DNA from: JADJQU01 sp035490315
Lineage (GTDB): Bacteria > Planctomycetota > UBA1135 > GCA-002686595
Direction of reading: 5' to 3'
Length of the DNA stretch: 59,050 nucleotides
NCBI GenBank assembly: GCA_035490315.1
Contig: DATHET010000132.1
Location: forward strand, 1 to 59,050
Shown: piece by piece, positions 17,358 to 25,604 of the stretch
How the letters are laid out: each line of letters begins with the position of its first letter
Position numbering within the stretch: position 1 is the first letter of the stretch
Notes under the pieces: generated by a model
Told to the model about the DNA's origin: nothing
Database searches by the model: none
Seen by the model: only the letters and a program-made list of their open reading frames with translations
Translations under genes and position numbers: made by a program

Positions 17358-18092
17358 TCACGGCGCCGGAGTGAAGAGGTAAGGGAACGGGATCATCCGG
17401 CGGATGTAGTTGTCGACCCAGACTCCGACCTTGTCGATCGGCGTGTTCGGGATGAAAACGATGTCGTAGGGCTGCAGATACACGGGCACGGCACCGGTCC
17501 AGTGCTCCTCCCGCGCGTCGATCGTCCAGGTGATCTGCTTGCCGCTGCTGGCGTTCCAGCGGATGAGCAGGGTCTGCGCGAGGTAGGCGCTCTCTTTCAT
17601 TGGCCCGCCGGCGCGCGTGAGCGCCTCAAGGAGCGTGAGCCTGCGATCGGTGCCCAGGGCGAGCTCGCCCGGCTTGTGCACCTCCCCCATGACGAACACG
17701 TTGCGCGCGCCGAGGCTCTTGACCACGACGACGAGCTCTGGATTGTCGAAAACGCGCGAATAGGCGTCGGTCAGCGTCTGCTTGAGCTTGCCAGGCGACA
17801 TCCCGGCCGCGATCAGTTGACCGATGCCGAGGAAGGATGCGCTGCCGTCCTGCCCGATGACGACCTGCTGATTCCAGGTAGGCGAGTAGGCGAAATTGAC
17901 TTCGATCTCGTCTCCGACGGCGAGCACCACGGCGTTGGGCTCGAGCGTGGCGTTTACGCGCTCGGCGATCTCGACCAGGTTCGGCCCGCCGGCGGACTGG
18001 CAGGCCGTGAGCGCAAGGAACAGCGACAAGCCAGCCGAAAACGGCAGTGCAGGCGGCAACGCTCTCCGCCTCTTCAGCGTAGGGGTACACAT
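17358..18092 (-). CDS. Wza-like polysaccharide export lipoprotein
   Basis: A 244-residue outer-membrane polysaccharide export protein. The ATG at 18092 gives a good lipoprotein signal (KRRRALPPALPFSAGLSLFL, lipobox LTAC). Then come the Poly_export domain (LAVGDEIEVNFAY, IGQDGSASFLGIG) and an SLBB domain (RNVFVMGEVHKPGELAL, LTLLEALTRAGG). It is shorter than Wza (379 residues) and has one clear SLBB repeat, like GumB/EpsA-type proteins. It should form the outer-membrane channel with the Wzz-like protein encoded downstream. A longer open frame upstream lacks a signal and is not used. Confidence 0.88.
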   Translation of the reverse strand: MCTPTLKRRRALPPALPFSAGLSLFLALTACQSAGGPNLVEIAERVNATLEPNAVVLAVGDEIEVNFAYSPTWNQQVVIGQDGSASFLGIGQLIAAGMSPGKLKQTLTDAYSRVFDNPELVVVVKSLGARNVFVMGEVHKPGELALGTDRRLTLLEALTRAGGPMKESAYLAQTLLIRWNASSGKQITWTIDAREEHWTGAVPVYLQPYDIVFIPNTPIDKVGVWVDNYIRRMIPFPYLFTPAP

Positions 18093-18262
18093 CGCTGGTT
18101 CACTAAGTGTCGAGCTCGCGCTTCGGCATCGGTACATCCACGCAACGTCGTTGAGCAGATCGGGTAATCGACCGCTCAAACGATCACACGACATCGCGGC
18201 GAGCATGCGGACTGTCTAGAGATCGGCCCATACGGAGCGCGCGCTTCGTGGATCTCCTTGCC
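18093..18262. promoter_or_regulatory. Divergent promoter region of the exopolysaccharide locus
   Basis: 170 bp separate the Wza-like gene (minus) from the flippase gene (plus), so promoters for both polysaccharide transcripts must lie here or nearby. No sigma-70 or sigma-54 consensus is clear by eye. Confidence 0.45.
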
Positions 18263-19807
18263 ATGAGCGAAGCCAGCACCGCGAACGCGACGATGGACGA
18301 GCGCGAAAGCGCCGTAGCACCGAGCCTTGCGGAGCAGCCCGTGCAGCTCGCGCGCACCGCGCCCGACGGCACGGACCAGCACGGACTGCGTTCAACGGTG
18401 CGCCGAGGCACGGTCTGGTCGCTGGTCGGCTACGGAGGAAGTCAGGTACTTCGCTTCGGCGGCAATCTCCTCCTCACGCGGCTCCTGGTTCCCGAAGCCT
18501 TCGGAGCGATGGCGTTGATCAACGCCTTGCTGGTCGGCCTGCAGCTCTTCTCCGACATCGGAATCGGCCCGAGCATCGTCCAGAGTCCGCGCGGCGATCA
18601 ACCGGCCTTCCTCAATACGGCCTGGACGATGCAGACGCTGCGCGGCTTCCTGCTCTGGCTCGTCGCTTGCGCCCTCGCGCACCCGGTCGCGGTGTTCTAC
18701 GGCGATCCGAGGCTGGCCTGGATCCTGCCGGTCGCGGGCCTGACCGCGCTGCTCGGCGGTTTCAATTCGACACGCATTTTTTCCGCGTACCGACACGTCG
18801 ACCTGGCGCGGATCTCGGTCCTCGAGCTGATCAGTCAGGCCGCAGGTCTCGTGGCCATGGTCGTGCTGGCGCTTCTTTACCACTCGATCTGGTCGCTGGT
18901 CGCCGGCGGGATCGTCGGCACCCTGGCGAAGCTGATCCTCAGCCACACCAGCCTGCCGGGAATTGCGAATCGCTTTTGCTGGGACAAGTCCGCGCTGGAT
19001 CAGATGTTGCGTTTCGGCCGCTGGATCTTCGCCAGCACGCTGCTCACTTTCCTCGTCGGTCAATCCGATCGCCTGATCTTCGGGGCCCTGATCCCGCTCG
19101 GCGCGCTGGGCGTCTACAGCGTCGCTTCGATGATCGCGGTGATGCCCTCCACGGCCCTCGGACGCATGGCCTCGGGCGTTTTCTTCCCGATCTACAGCCG
19201 CGTCCACAATGCCGGAGGCGACCTCGGACCGGTGTTCCTGCGCGTGCGGCGACCGCTCCTGATCCTTGCCGGCTGGATGATCGCCGGCCTCGCGGGCGGA
19301 GGAGCAGCAGCGGTGCGGCTCCTCTACGACGCGCGCTACGAGCAGGCAGGCTGGATCTTGCAGTGGCTCGCTCTGGGCAGCTGGTTCGCCATCCTCGAAG
19401 GCACCAACGCAGCTGCGCTTCTCGCGCGCGGACAATCCAATTGGACCGCGGCGAGCAGCGCGGGAAAGCTCGCGGGCATGGTTGTGCTGATTCCGCTCGG
19501 CTACCACTTCGGAGGCTTCGCTGGCGCCGTGGCAGGGTTGGCGATGACAGATCTGTTCAAGTACGGGATCTCCGCCTACGCCGCGGCGCGTGCTGGCCTG
19601 AAGGGCTGGCGGCAGGATCTCGAGCTCACGGCCTGGGTGCTCGCGACCGCGACGCTCGGCTTGATCGCGGCGGAATTTGCGCAGCGCGAGGGCTTCTCGA
19701 ATCTCGGCGCCGCGGCGCTGGTGTTCTTCGCGGTCAGCTGTGCCTGGATCCCGCTCGGATCTTCGTTGATCGCGCTGCGCAGAGCCGAAGTGCGGCTCGA
19801 GAATTGA
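18263..19807 (+). CDS. Oligosaccharide flippase (Wzx / PST family)
   Basis: A 514-residue integral membrane protein with about 12-14 hydrophobic segments. The segment TVWSLVGYGGSQVLRFGGN, then LLLTRLLVPEAFGAMALINALL, is the typical N-terminal start of the polysaccharide transporter family (RfbX, MurJ-like fold). It should flip undecaprenyl-linked repeat units to the periplasm. The ATG at 18263 is chosen over a GTG 15 bp upstream; the N-terminal 50 residues are polar and precede the first TM. It is the first gene of the plus-strand half of the locus. A Wzy-type polymerase is not recognised in the window. Confidence 0.88.
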   Translation: MSEASTANATMDERESAVAPSLAEQPVQLARTAPDGTDQHGLRSTVRRGTVWSLVGYGGSQVLRFGGNLLLTRLLVPEAFGAMALINALLVGLQLFSDIGIGPSIVQSPRGDQPAFLNTAWTMQTLRGFLLWLVACALAHPVAVFYGDPRLAWILPVAGLTALLGGFNSTRIFSAYRHVDLARISVLELISQAAGLVAMVVLALLYHSIWSLVAGGIVGTLAKLILSHTSLPGIANRFCWDKSALDQMLRFGRWIFASTLLTFLVGQSDRLIFGALIPLGALGVYSVASMIAVMPSTALGRMASGVFFPIYSRVHNAGGDLGPVFLRVRRPLLILAGWMIAGLAGGGAAAVRLLYDARYEQAGWILQWLALGSWFAILEGTNAAALLARGQSNWTAASSAGKLAGMVVLIPLGYHFGGFAGAVAGLAMTDLFKYGISAYAAARAGLKGWRQDLELTAWVLATATLGLIAAEFAQREGFSNLGAAALVFFAVSCAWIPLGSSLIALRRAEVRLEN

Positions 19808-19877
19808 CGCGTACCAACTCTACTCGCGCGAACTCGACGCATGTGCCGATGTCTCGCTTTGCGCGGTGGCCTAACGA

Positions 19878-21005
19878 GTGTTCCGGACTCGAAGGGTGCA
19901 CGTGCAAGACAATCGAAACACCTCAGTCGGGATCGTGGCCATCGGACGCAATGAGGGCGAGCGGTTGAGGAGCTGCCTAGAATCGATCCACGGCCAGGCG
20001 GCGACGGTCGTGTATGTCGACTCCGCATCGACCGACGGAAGCCGCGAGCTCGCGCGCGAATTGGGCGCCGAGGTGGTCGAACTCGACCTCTCGACGCCGT
20101 TCACCGCGGCTCGCGCGCGCAACGCAGGCTTCGAACGCCTGTTGGAGCTGGCGCCCGACACGGAATTCGTGCAATTCGTCGACGGCGACTGCGCGCTCCA
20201 GCCCGAGTGGATCCGGACCGCGATCCTGGCATTCCGCGGGCACGAGGATCTGGCGGTAGTCTGCGGCAGGCGCCGCGAACGCTATCCGGAACGCTCTGTC
20301 TACAACCGCCTGTGCGACGTCGAGTGGGACACTCCGCTGGGCCGCACGCGCGCCTGTGGCGGTGACGCGCTGATGCGCGTGGAGGCCTTCCGCGAGGCCC
20401 ATGGCTACGATCCGGCGATGATCGCCGGCGAAGAGCCGGATCTATGCCTTCGGATGCAGCGCGCGGGCCACTGGATCCTGCGCCAGGACTGCGAGATGAC
20501 GCTGCACGACGCCGCGATGACGCGCTGGACCCAGTGGTGGCAGCGCGCGGTGCGCACCGGCCACACGACGGCGGAGCTGCTCGCCAAGTATGGACGCGCC
20601 TCCGAGCACCGGCGCATGCGCCGCGCCCTTTCCGCGCTGTTCTGGGCCGTCGGCGTGCCCTTCGGAACCCTGTGCCTCTCGATCTGGGCCTTGTGGCGCC
20701 TGGACTTCCTGCTGTTCGCCGCGGTGCTCATCGCGATCGCGCCCGCATACGTCGTCCTGCTGACGCGCATCCAGCGCAGCTGTCTTCGCAGAGGCCGCAG
20801 CATCGCCGACGCGCGCGCCTATGCCCTCTCCTGCGCACTCGCCAAGTGGCCCGAAGTCTGGGGCATGGTTCTCTACTCCGTGCGCCGCGCTTCCGGCAAG
20901 CGCGCGAGCTGGATTGAGTACAAGGACGTGCCCGCCCAGTTCAGCGCGCGGCTCGAGTCAGCCTTGCCGCGAGAGCGCGGCTCGGTGCTCAGCCATTCGA
21001 ACTGA
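19878..21005 (+). CDS. Glycosyltransferase family 2 with membrane segments
   Basis: A 375-residue GT-A enzyme. Start of the domain: VGIVAIGRNEGERLRSCLES; nucleotide-binding region VVYVDSASTDGS; the metal motif FVDGDCALQPEW; acceptor region AMIAGEEPDLCLRM. Two to three hydrophobic helices follow (about 250-300, ALFWAVGVPFGTLCLSIWAL and LFAAVLIAIAPAYVVLL), and the ALAKWPEVWGM region ends the family match. It adds a sugar to the lipid-linked repeat at the membrane. Start: GTG at 19878, with another GTG at 19902; the exact start is open. Confidence 0.87.
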   Translation: MFRTRRVHVQDNRNTSVGIVAIGRNEGERLRSCLESIHGQAATVVYVDSASTDGSRELARELGAEVVELDLSTPFTAARARNAGFERLLELAPDTEFVQFVDGDCALQPEWIRTAILAFRGHEDLAVVCGRRRERYPERSVYNRLCDVEWDTPLGRTRACGGDALMRVEAFREAHGYDPAMIAGEEPDLCLRMQRAGHWILRQDCEMTLHDAAMTRWTQWWQRAVRTGHTTAELLAKYGRASEHRRMRRALSALFWAVGVPFGTLCLSIWALWRLDFLLFAAVLIAIAPAYVVLLTRIQRSCLRRGRSIADARAYALSCALAKWPEVWGMVLYSVRRASGKRASWIEYKDVPAQFSARLESALPRERGSVLSHSN

Positions 21006-21064
21006 TCGATCCCCCGCCGTCGGATGGACGGCGCGCGACGGCAGCAGTCGCGAGTCGAGTCCCC

Positions 21065-22294
21065 GTGAAGGTCGCTTATCTCACCAACCAGTACCCCAAG
21101 ACCAGCCACACGTTCATCCGGCGCGAGATCGCCGGTGTCGAGGCGGCAGGTGTGGAGGTCCAGCGCATCTCGCTGCGCGCCACGGACGAGCAGCTCGTCG
21201 ACGAAGGCGATCGCGCCGAACGCGATCGCACGCGGGTGATCCTCGCGCATGGGGCCCTGGGGCTGCTGCCCGATGCGCTCGCCGTGTTGCTCTCCCGCCC
21301 GCGTCGCACTCTGCGAGCCCTGCGCAGCGCGCTCGACATCGGCCGGAACTCCCAGCGCGGTTTCATCCGTCACCTCGCCTACCTTGCCGAGGCCTGCGTG
21401 CTGCTGCGCTGGACGGCGCACCGCGCCATCCACCATGTCCACGTGCATTTCTCGACCAATCCGACCACCGTGGCCCTTCTGTGCCGCGACCTCGGCGGGC
21501 CTCCCTTCAGTTTCACGGCCCACGGCACGGCGGATTTCATCAGCGCATCGTCCGACTCGCTGCGCGGCAAGATCGAGAAGGCTCGCTTCGTCGTCGCGGT
21601 TTGCGAGGACGGCCGGCGACGGCTGATGGTCTTCACGCCGAGCGGGCAGGAGCAGAAGCTCTACGTCGTCTGTTGCGGAGTCGATGCCTCTTTCCTGGAA
21701 GCGGCGCCGACTCCGATTCCCTCCCTGCGGCGCCTGGTGTGCGTCGCGCGACTCAGCTCGGATAAGGGCATCGCGGTGCTGCTTCGCGCGGCGCGTCTCC
21801 TCGTCTCCGATGGATTGCAGTTCGAGCTCGCGCTGCTCGGCGACGGGCCGGAGCGCGGCGCGCTCGAGGCGCTGAGCTCGAAGCTCGGCCTGTCTTCCCA
21901 TGTGCACTTCGAGGGCTGGCGCAGCGGCGCGGAAGTGCGCGAAAGCCTGCTCAGCTCGCGCGCGCTGGTCCTGCCCAGTCTTTCCGAGGGATTGCCCGTG
22001 GTGATCATGGAAGCACTGGCGCTGCGGCGGCCGGTGATCTGCACTTCGGTCGGTGGAATTGCGGAGCTCGTGACTCCTGGCGAGTGCGGATGGATCGTCG
22101 CCCCGGGCTCGGAGAAGGAGCTGGCCGTCGCAATGCGCGATGCGCTGCTGCGTGATCCTGACGAGCTGGACGCCACGGGCCGGCGCGGGGCGAAGCGCGT
22201 CGCGGCTGCGCACGATGCTGGCACGCGGGCCCGCGAGCTCGCGCAACTCTTCCTCGCTTCGCGCAGCAGGCCCCACTCACTGACGTGCTCCTGA
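21065..22294 (+). CDS. Glycosyltransferase family 4 (GT-B)
   Basis: A 409-residue GT4 enzyme, start GTG at 21065 giving KVAYLTNQYPKTSHTFIRRE, the classic N-terminal loop of exopolysaccharide GT4 proteins such as those of exosortase loci. The C-terminal domain has LVCVARLSSDKGIAVLLRA and the donor-binding EX7E loop in SEGLPVVIMEALALRRPVI. HVHFSTNPTTVALL matches the GT-B acceptor domain. It is in line with the GT2 gene 60 bp upstream and the sugar transferase gene downstream. Confidence 0.9.
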   Translation: MKVAYLTNQYPKTSHTFIRREIAGVEAAGVEVQRISLRATDEQLVDEGDRAERDRTRVILAHGALGLLPDALAVLLSRPRRTLRALRSALDIGRNSQRGFIRHLAYLAEACVLLRWTAHRAIHHVHVHFSTNPTTVALLCRDLGGPPFSFTAHGTADFISASSDSLRGKIEKARFVVAVCEDGRRRLMVFTPSGQEQKLYVVCCGVDASFLEAAPTPIPSLRRLVCVARLSSDKGIAVLLRAARLLVSDGLQFELALLGDGPERGALEALSSKLGLSSHVHFEGWRSGAEVRESLLSSRALVLPSLSEGLPVVIMEALALRRPVICTSVGGIAELVTPGECGWIVAPGSEKELAVAMRDALLRDPDELDATGRRGAKRVAAAHDAGTRARELAQLFLASRSRPHSLTCS

Positions 22295-22409
22295 GCACAC
22301 GCGCCCGACCTTACCCACATTCATGCCGGGTACTGGGTGAATCGCTCGATTGGGCATTTTCGACAGCGACCTAATCAGGCGGGTCGAACGCGGAGAACAG
22401 CGGTCGGCA

Positions 22410-23771
22410 GTGAACAAACCGACAGGCATGGCCGCGCAAGAAACAAGTCCCAATCGATCCCACGAGCTCCGCGGTCTTCATGACGAGGTCACGCAGTTCG
22501 AGCGCTCGCGCGAGGGATCCTCGCTCGACGTTTCCGAGGAACTAGGGCGCGCGCCCGAATTGCGTTTGCAGGATCACGAGAACCGCTCGGCGAGAAACGT
22601 GCTCGGCGCCCACGAGTTCGAGCTGTTCCTCGCCCGTGAGCGCGACCTCGCCGACCGGGGCACCCGGCTGTTCAGCTTGATGGTGCTGCGCGACCGCGAG
22701 CCGAACGGCAGTTTGCTGAGGCAACTGGCGTCGAAGCTGCGCGAGCGCCTGCGCGCCACCGATCTCGTGGCGCTGTTGGATACGTATCAGATCGGGCTGC
22801 TGCTCAGCGACACGAATCCCGCGGGAGCGCAGGTCGTCGGAGATTGGATCGACAAATCTGCCGCGGAGCTCGGAATCCAGCTCGACGCGATGATCTACGT
22901 CTACCCCACCGTCGAGGAGGCCCTCGGGCGCGTTCGCGACGAGGACAAGAGCTCGGACGGCCCTGGCCCGTCGAACGGCAACGGACATGGCAACGGACAT
23001 GGCAACGGACATGGCAACGGGCACGGCAACGGGCACGGAACGAATGAAATGAGCCGCAACGGCTCCTCGCACGAGGATCAGCCTCGCGACTCGTCGGAGA
23101 TCGAGTACCGCGCGAGCATCGGCCCGGCCGGGCGCTGGCCGATGGCGGATCTGTGGCCCCACCTGTGTGCTCCGATTCCGGCCTGGAAGCGGACTTGCGA
23201 CATCGCCGGCTCCGCGCTCGCGCTCCTCGCGCTGCTGCCGGTTTTCGCGCTGACCGCTCTCGCGATCAAGCTGGATTCACCAGGGCCCGTGGTCTTCCGG
23301 CAGACGCGAGCGGGTCGCGCTGGCCGGCCCTTCGACTTCTACAAGTTCCGTTCGATGTTCGTCGACGCGGAGGCGCGGCGCGCGGAGCTCGCGGCGCACA
23401 ACGAGCAGGACGGCCCGATCTTCAAGATCCAGCGCGATCCGCGCATCACGCGCGTCGGACGCTTCCTGCGGCGCTGGAGCATCGACGAGCTGCCGCAGTT
23501 GTGGAACATCCTCAAGGGCGACATCTCCCTGGTCGGGCCGCGTTCGCCGACCCTCGACGAGGTCGCGCAGTACGAGCGCTGGCAGCGCCGGCGCTTGAGC
23601 ATCACCGGAGGGGTCACATGCATCTGGCAGGTCAGCGGCCGGAGTCAGATCGGGTTCCGCGACTGGATGCGGATGGACATGCGCTATGTGCGCTGCCGCG
23701 GGCTTTGGCTCGACGTGTGCCTGCTCGCTCGGACGGTCCCGGCAGTCCTCTCCTGCCGCGGCGCTTATTGA
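22410..23771 (+). CDS. Initiating sugar-phosphate transferase with degenerate GGDEF-like N-terminus
   Basis: The C-terminal about 200 residues form a polyprenol-phosphate sugar-1-phosphate transferase: one helix (IAGSALALLALLPVFALTAL), DSPGPVVFRQTRAGRAGRPF, FYKFRSMFVDAE, RRWSIDELPQLWNIL and GDISLVGPRSP. It starts repeat-unit synthesis on undecaprenyl phosphate. The N-terminal part (from about EFELFLARERDLADRG to VEEALGRVRDE) has the fold signature of a GGDEF domain without a GGDEF motif, so probably no diguanylate cyclase. The two parts are joined by a Gly-Asn-Gly-His repeat. Starts at GTG 22410, ATG 22428 or TTG 22350 are all possible; 22410 is a compromise. Confidence 0.85.
   Translation: MNKPTGMAAQETSPNRSHELRGLHDEVTQFERSREGSSLDVSEELGRAPELRLQDHENRSARNVLGAHEFELFLARERDLADRGTRLFSLMVLRDREPNGSLLRQLASKLRERLRATDLVALLDTYQIGLLLSDTNPAGAQVVGDWIDKSAAELGIQLDAMIYVYPTVEEALGRVRDEDKSSDGPGPSNGNGHGNGHGNGHGNGHGNGHGTNEMSRNGSSHEDQPRDSSEIEYRASIGPAGRWPMADLWPHLCAPIPAWKRTCDIAGSALALLALLPVFALTALAIKLDSPGPVVFRQTRAGRAGRPFDFYKFRSMFVDAEARRAELAAHNEQDGPIFKIQRDPRITRVGRFLRRWSIDELPQLWNILKGDISLVGPRSPTLDEVAQYERWQRRRLSITGGVTCIWQVSGRSQIGFRDWMRMDMRYVRCRGLWLDVCLLARTVPAVLSCRGAY
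22977..23036 (+). repeat. Five 12-bp tandem repeats coding Gly-Asn-Gly-His
   Basis: GGCAACGGACAT occurs three times, then GGCAACGGGCAC twice, all in the sugar transferase frame, giving five GNGH units. It is a flexible, histidine-rich linker between the GGDEF-like and transferase domains. Copy number may vary between strains. Confidence 0.95.
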
Positions 23772-23817
23772 CCGGATCCCGCCCGCGGAGTGAACACCGG
23801 CGCGCGCCTGGTACGAG

Positions 23818-25014
23818 ATGAACGTGGACGCGCAGAGTTCCAGCCTCCTCCGTCCTGCGCAGATCATGGCGCCCGAGCTCACGCCGGCGCTCCGGCCGCC
23901 GCGCAGACGATTGCCCACGCTCGAGGTCGTCAGCGCGCCTGTTTCGCGCTTCGATGCCTTCCGCGCGCAAGCTCGCTTTCCTGCGCTGGACGGAATCCGC
24001 GCGATCAGCATCCTGGCCGTGATCTGGCATCACACGGCCGGCGGATTCGGCGGCGTGCCTTTGAGCTCGAACGGTTTCCTCGGTGTGGACATGTTCTTCG
24101 TGCTCAGCGGCTTCCTGATCGTGAGCTTGATCCTGAAGGAGCGCGAGCGCACGGGGGCCATCTCGCTGCGCCGCTTCTACGCGCGGCGCACCCTGCGCAT
24201 CTTCCCGATCTACTACCTGGTCCTCGCGGCAATCCTGGTCTTCGTGACCGTGATCCGACCCGAGTCGGGCATGCGCGATCCGTTCCTGTCCGAGCTGCCA
24301 TTCCATGCCAGCTACACGACGAACTGGATCCAATCGACCACCTTCCTTGCGATCGCATGGTCGCTGGCGACCGAGGAACAGTTCTATCTATTGTGGCCGC
24401 CGCTGGAGAAATTCTTCGCGCGCCAGGTGCTACCTGTTCTGGTGGGATTCCTGGTCGTCAACCAGCTGTTGAACTTCGGCTTGCTCGACGGCCTGCTCGA
24501 AAGTCGGCTGGGATTGGCGCGCGGCGACTATGCGATCCTGCAGGTCACTTTCACTCCGATCTGCCTGGGAGTGCTGCTCGCGCACGCCCTGGCCCGTCCA
24601 GGCGGATTCGCGCGCCTCAGGTCGGTGTTCGCGAGTCGTTGGTCCTTGTGGATTGTGCTCGTCGCCCTGATCGCGGTCTGCAATGCGCCAGGCGACATCT
24701 CCGGACTGCCGCGGCTCTCGATCCAGCTCCTGATGGGAATGTTCCTCGCCGGCTGCGTGCTCGACGAGCAGCACCCCGTGGCACGGGTGCTCTCGCGGCC
24801 TTGGATCCGCTGGATCGGCGCGATCAGCTACGGCATGTACCTCTACCATCACTTCGCGCGCCATGCCGCGGCCTACTTCCTGCGCGAAACAGGGCTCGAA
24901 TCGCCCTTGCTGCTCTTCCTGCTGTGCAGCGCGCTGACCGTCGCCGTGTCGGCTTTGAGCTTCCGTTTCATCGAGTCGCCGCTGACGGGTTGGAAGCACC
25001 GCAGGCACGCGTAG
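23818..25014 (+). CDS. Acyltransferase 3 family (OafA/YrhL-type O-acyltransferase)
   Basis: A 398-residue membrane acyltransferase with about ten TM helices. Motifs: RFPALDGIRAISILAVIWHH near residue 58, GVDMFFVLSGFLIVSLIL, FYARRTLRIFPIYYLVL and AWSLATEEQFYLLWP. It transfers acetyl or other acyl groups to sugar hydroxyls on the periplasmic side, here likely the exopolysaccharide. The N-terminal about 55 residues are polar and not part of the domain. ATG at 23818 lies 46 bp after the sugar transferase stop. Confidence 0.9.
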   Translation: MNVDAQSSSLLRPAQIMAPELTPALRPPRRRLPTLEVVSAPVSRFDAFRAQARFPALDGIRAISILAVIWHHTAGGFGGVPLSSNGFLGVDMFFVLSGFLIVSLILKERERTGAISLRRFYARRTLRIFPIYYLVLAAILVFVTVIRPESGMRDPFLSELPFHASYTTNWIQSTTFLAIAWSLATEEQFYLLWPPLEKFFARQVLPVLVGFLVVNQLLNFGLLDGLLESRLGLARGDYAILQVTFTPICLGVLLAHALARPGGFARLRSVFASRWSLWIVLVALIAVCNAPGDISGLPRLSIQLLMGMFLAGCVLDEQHPVARVLSRPWIRWIGAISYGMYLYHHFARHAAAYFLRETGLESPLLLFLLCSALTVAVSALSFRFIESPLTGWKHRRHA

Positions 25015-25604
25015 AGTGAAGCGGCAAGGCGGCGCGACCGTGCGCTGACCATCGCGCCCGCGGCGGAGCCCGCTGACGCACCGAGTGAACCGTGCCAGTT
25101 TCTGGCACACGCTCCTCTCCTTCCCGCACTCGAGTCGCCGTCGTGCGCTCGAGACTCGCCCGAGCAATTTCTTTTCCCGGCTTGGGGTCTGAGCACCACT
25201 CCTGCGGATCCAGGTAGCCCGCGCTGGAAAATGACGGAAATGTCCGGTTTCCATCCTGGGTTCCAGGTACTACCCTTCGCAGTCGAAATCTGCCGCGGGC
25301 GCTCATCCGTGGTGCGGCAGAGGCAGGTAGCGCCGGACTCCGTTCATCGATGCTCCCGAGCATCACCACTCGCCTCAGCTTCGAGCCCCGATCAGTCGAC
25401 AGGGGAGATCGCGCAGGGGAAGTAGGCAGAGGACGCGTGCACCGGTGGTGAACGTCCTGAAGCAGTTCCTGCGGCAGGCAGAAACGGAAGCGAGCTAGGG
25501 CGGGGCATTTCCCCGCGATCACGTCGAACGCGCGGGGTCGATTCAGCGGCACCGACTCCGTGCGCGGCGCGATTTTGTCACGAACTGGCCGTCGGGATTG
25601 CCCC
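25015..25604. other. 590-bp intergenic region with three inverted repeats
   Basis: No convincing gene is visible between the acyltransferase and the beta-helix protein; small open frames lack start context and similarity. It holds GTGCCAG-TTT-CTGGCAC (25092-25108), CCTGC-G-GCAGG (25468-25478) and GCGGGG-CATTT-CCCCGC (25500-25516). The last two sit about 90-140 bp before the downstream ATG and may be part of a leader; the first could be an operator or the end of the acyltransferase transcript. Confidence 0.5.

Noticed and set aside
22977..23036. Short tandem repeats as a CRISPR-like array
   Set aside because: Units of 12 bp have no spacers, stay in frame and encode a Gly-Asn-Gly-His linker.
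25231..25425. A 64-codon open frame in the 590-bp gap
   Set aside because: No Shine-Dalgarno, no hydrophobic or domain pattern, and it could arise by chance in GC-rich DNA.
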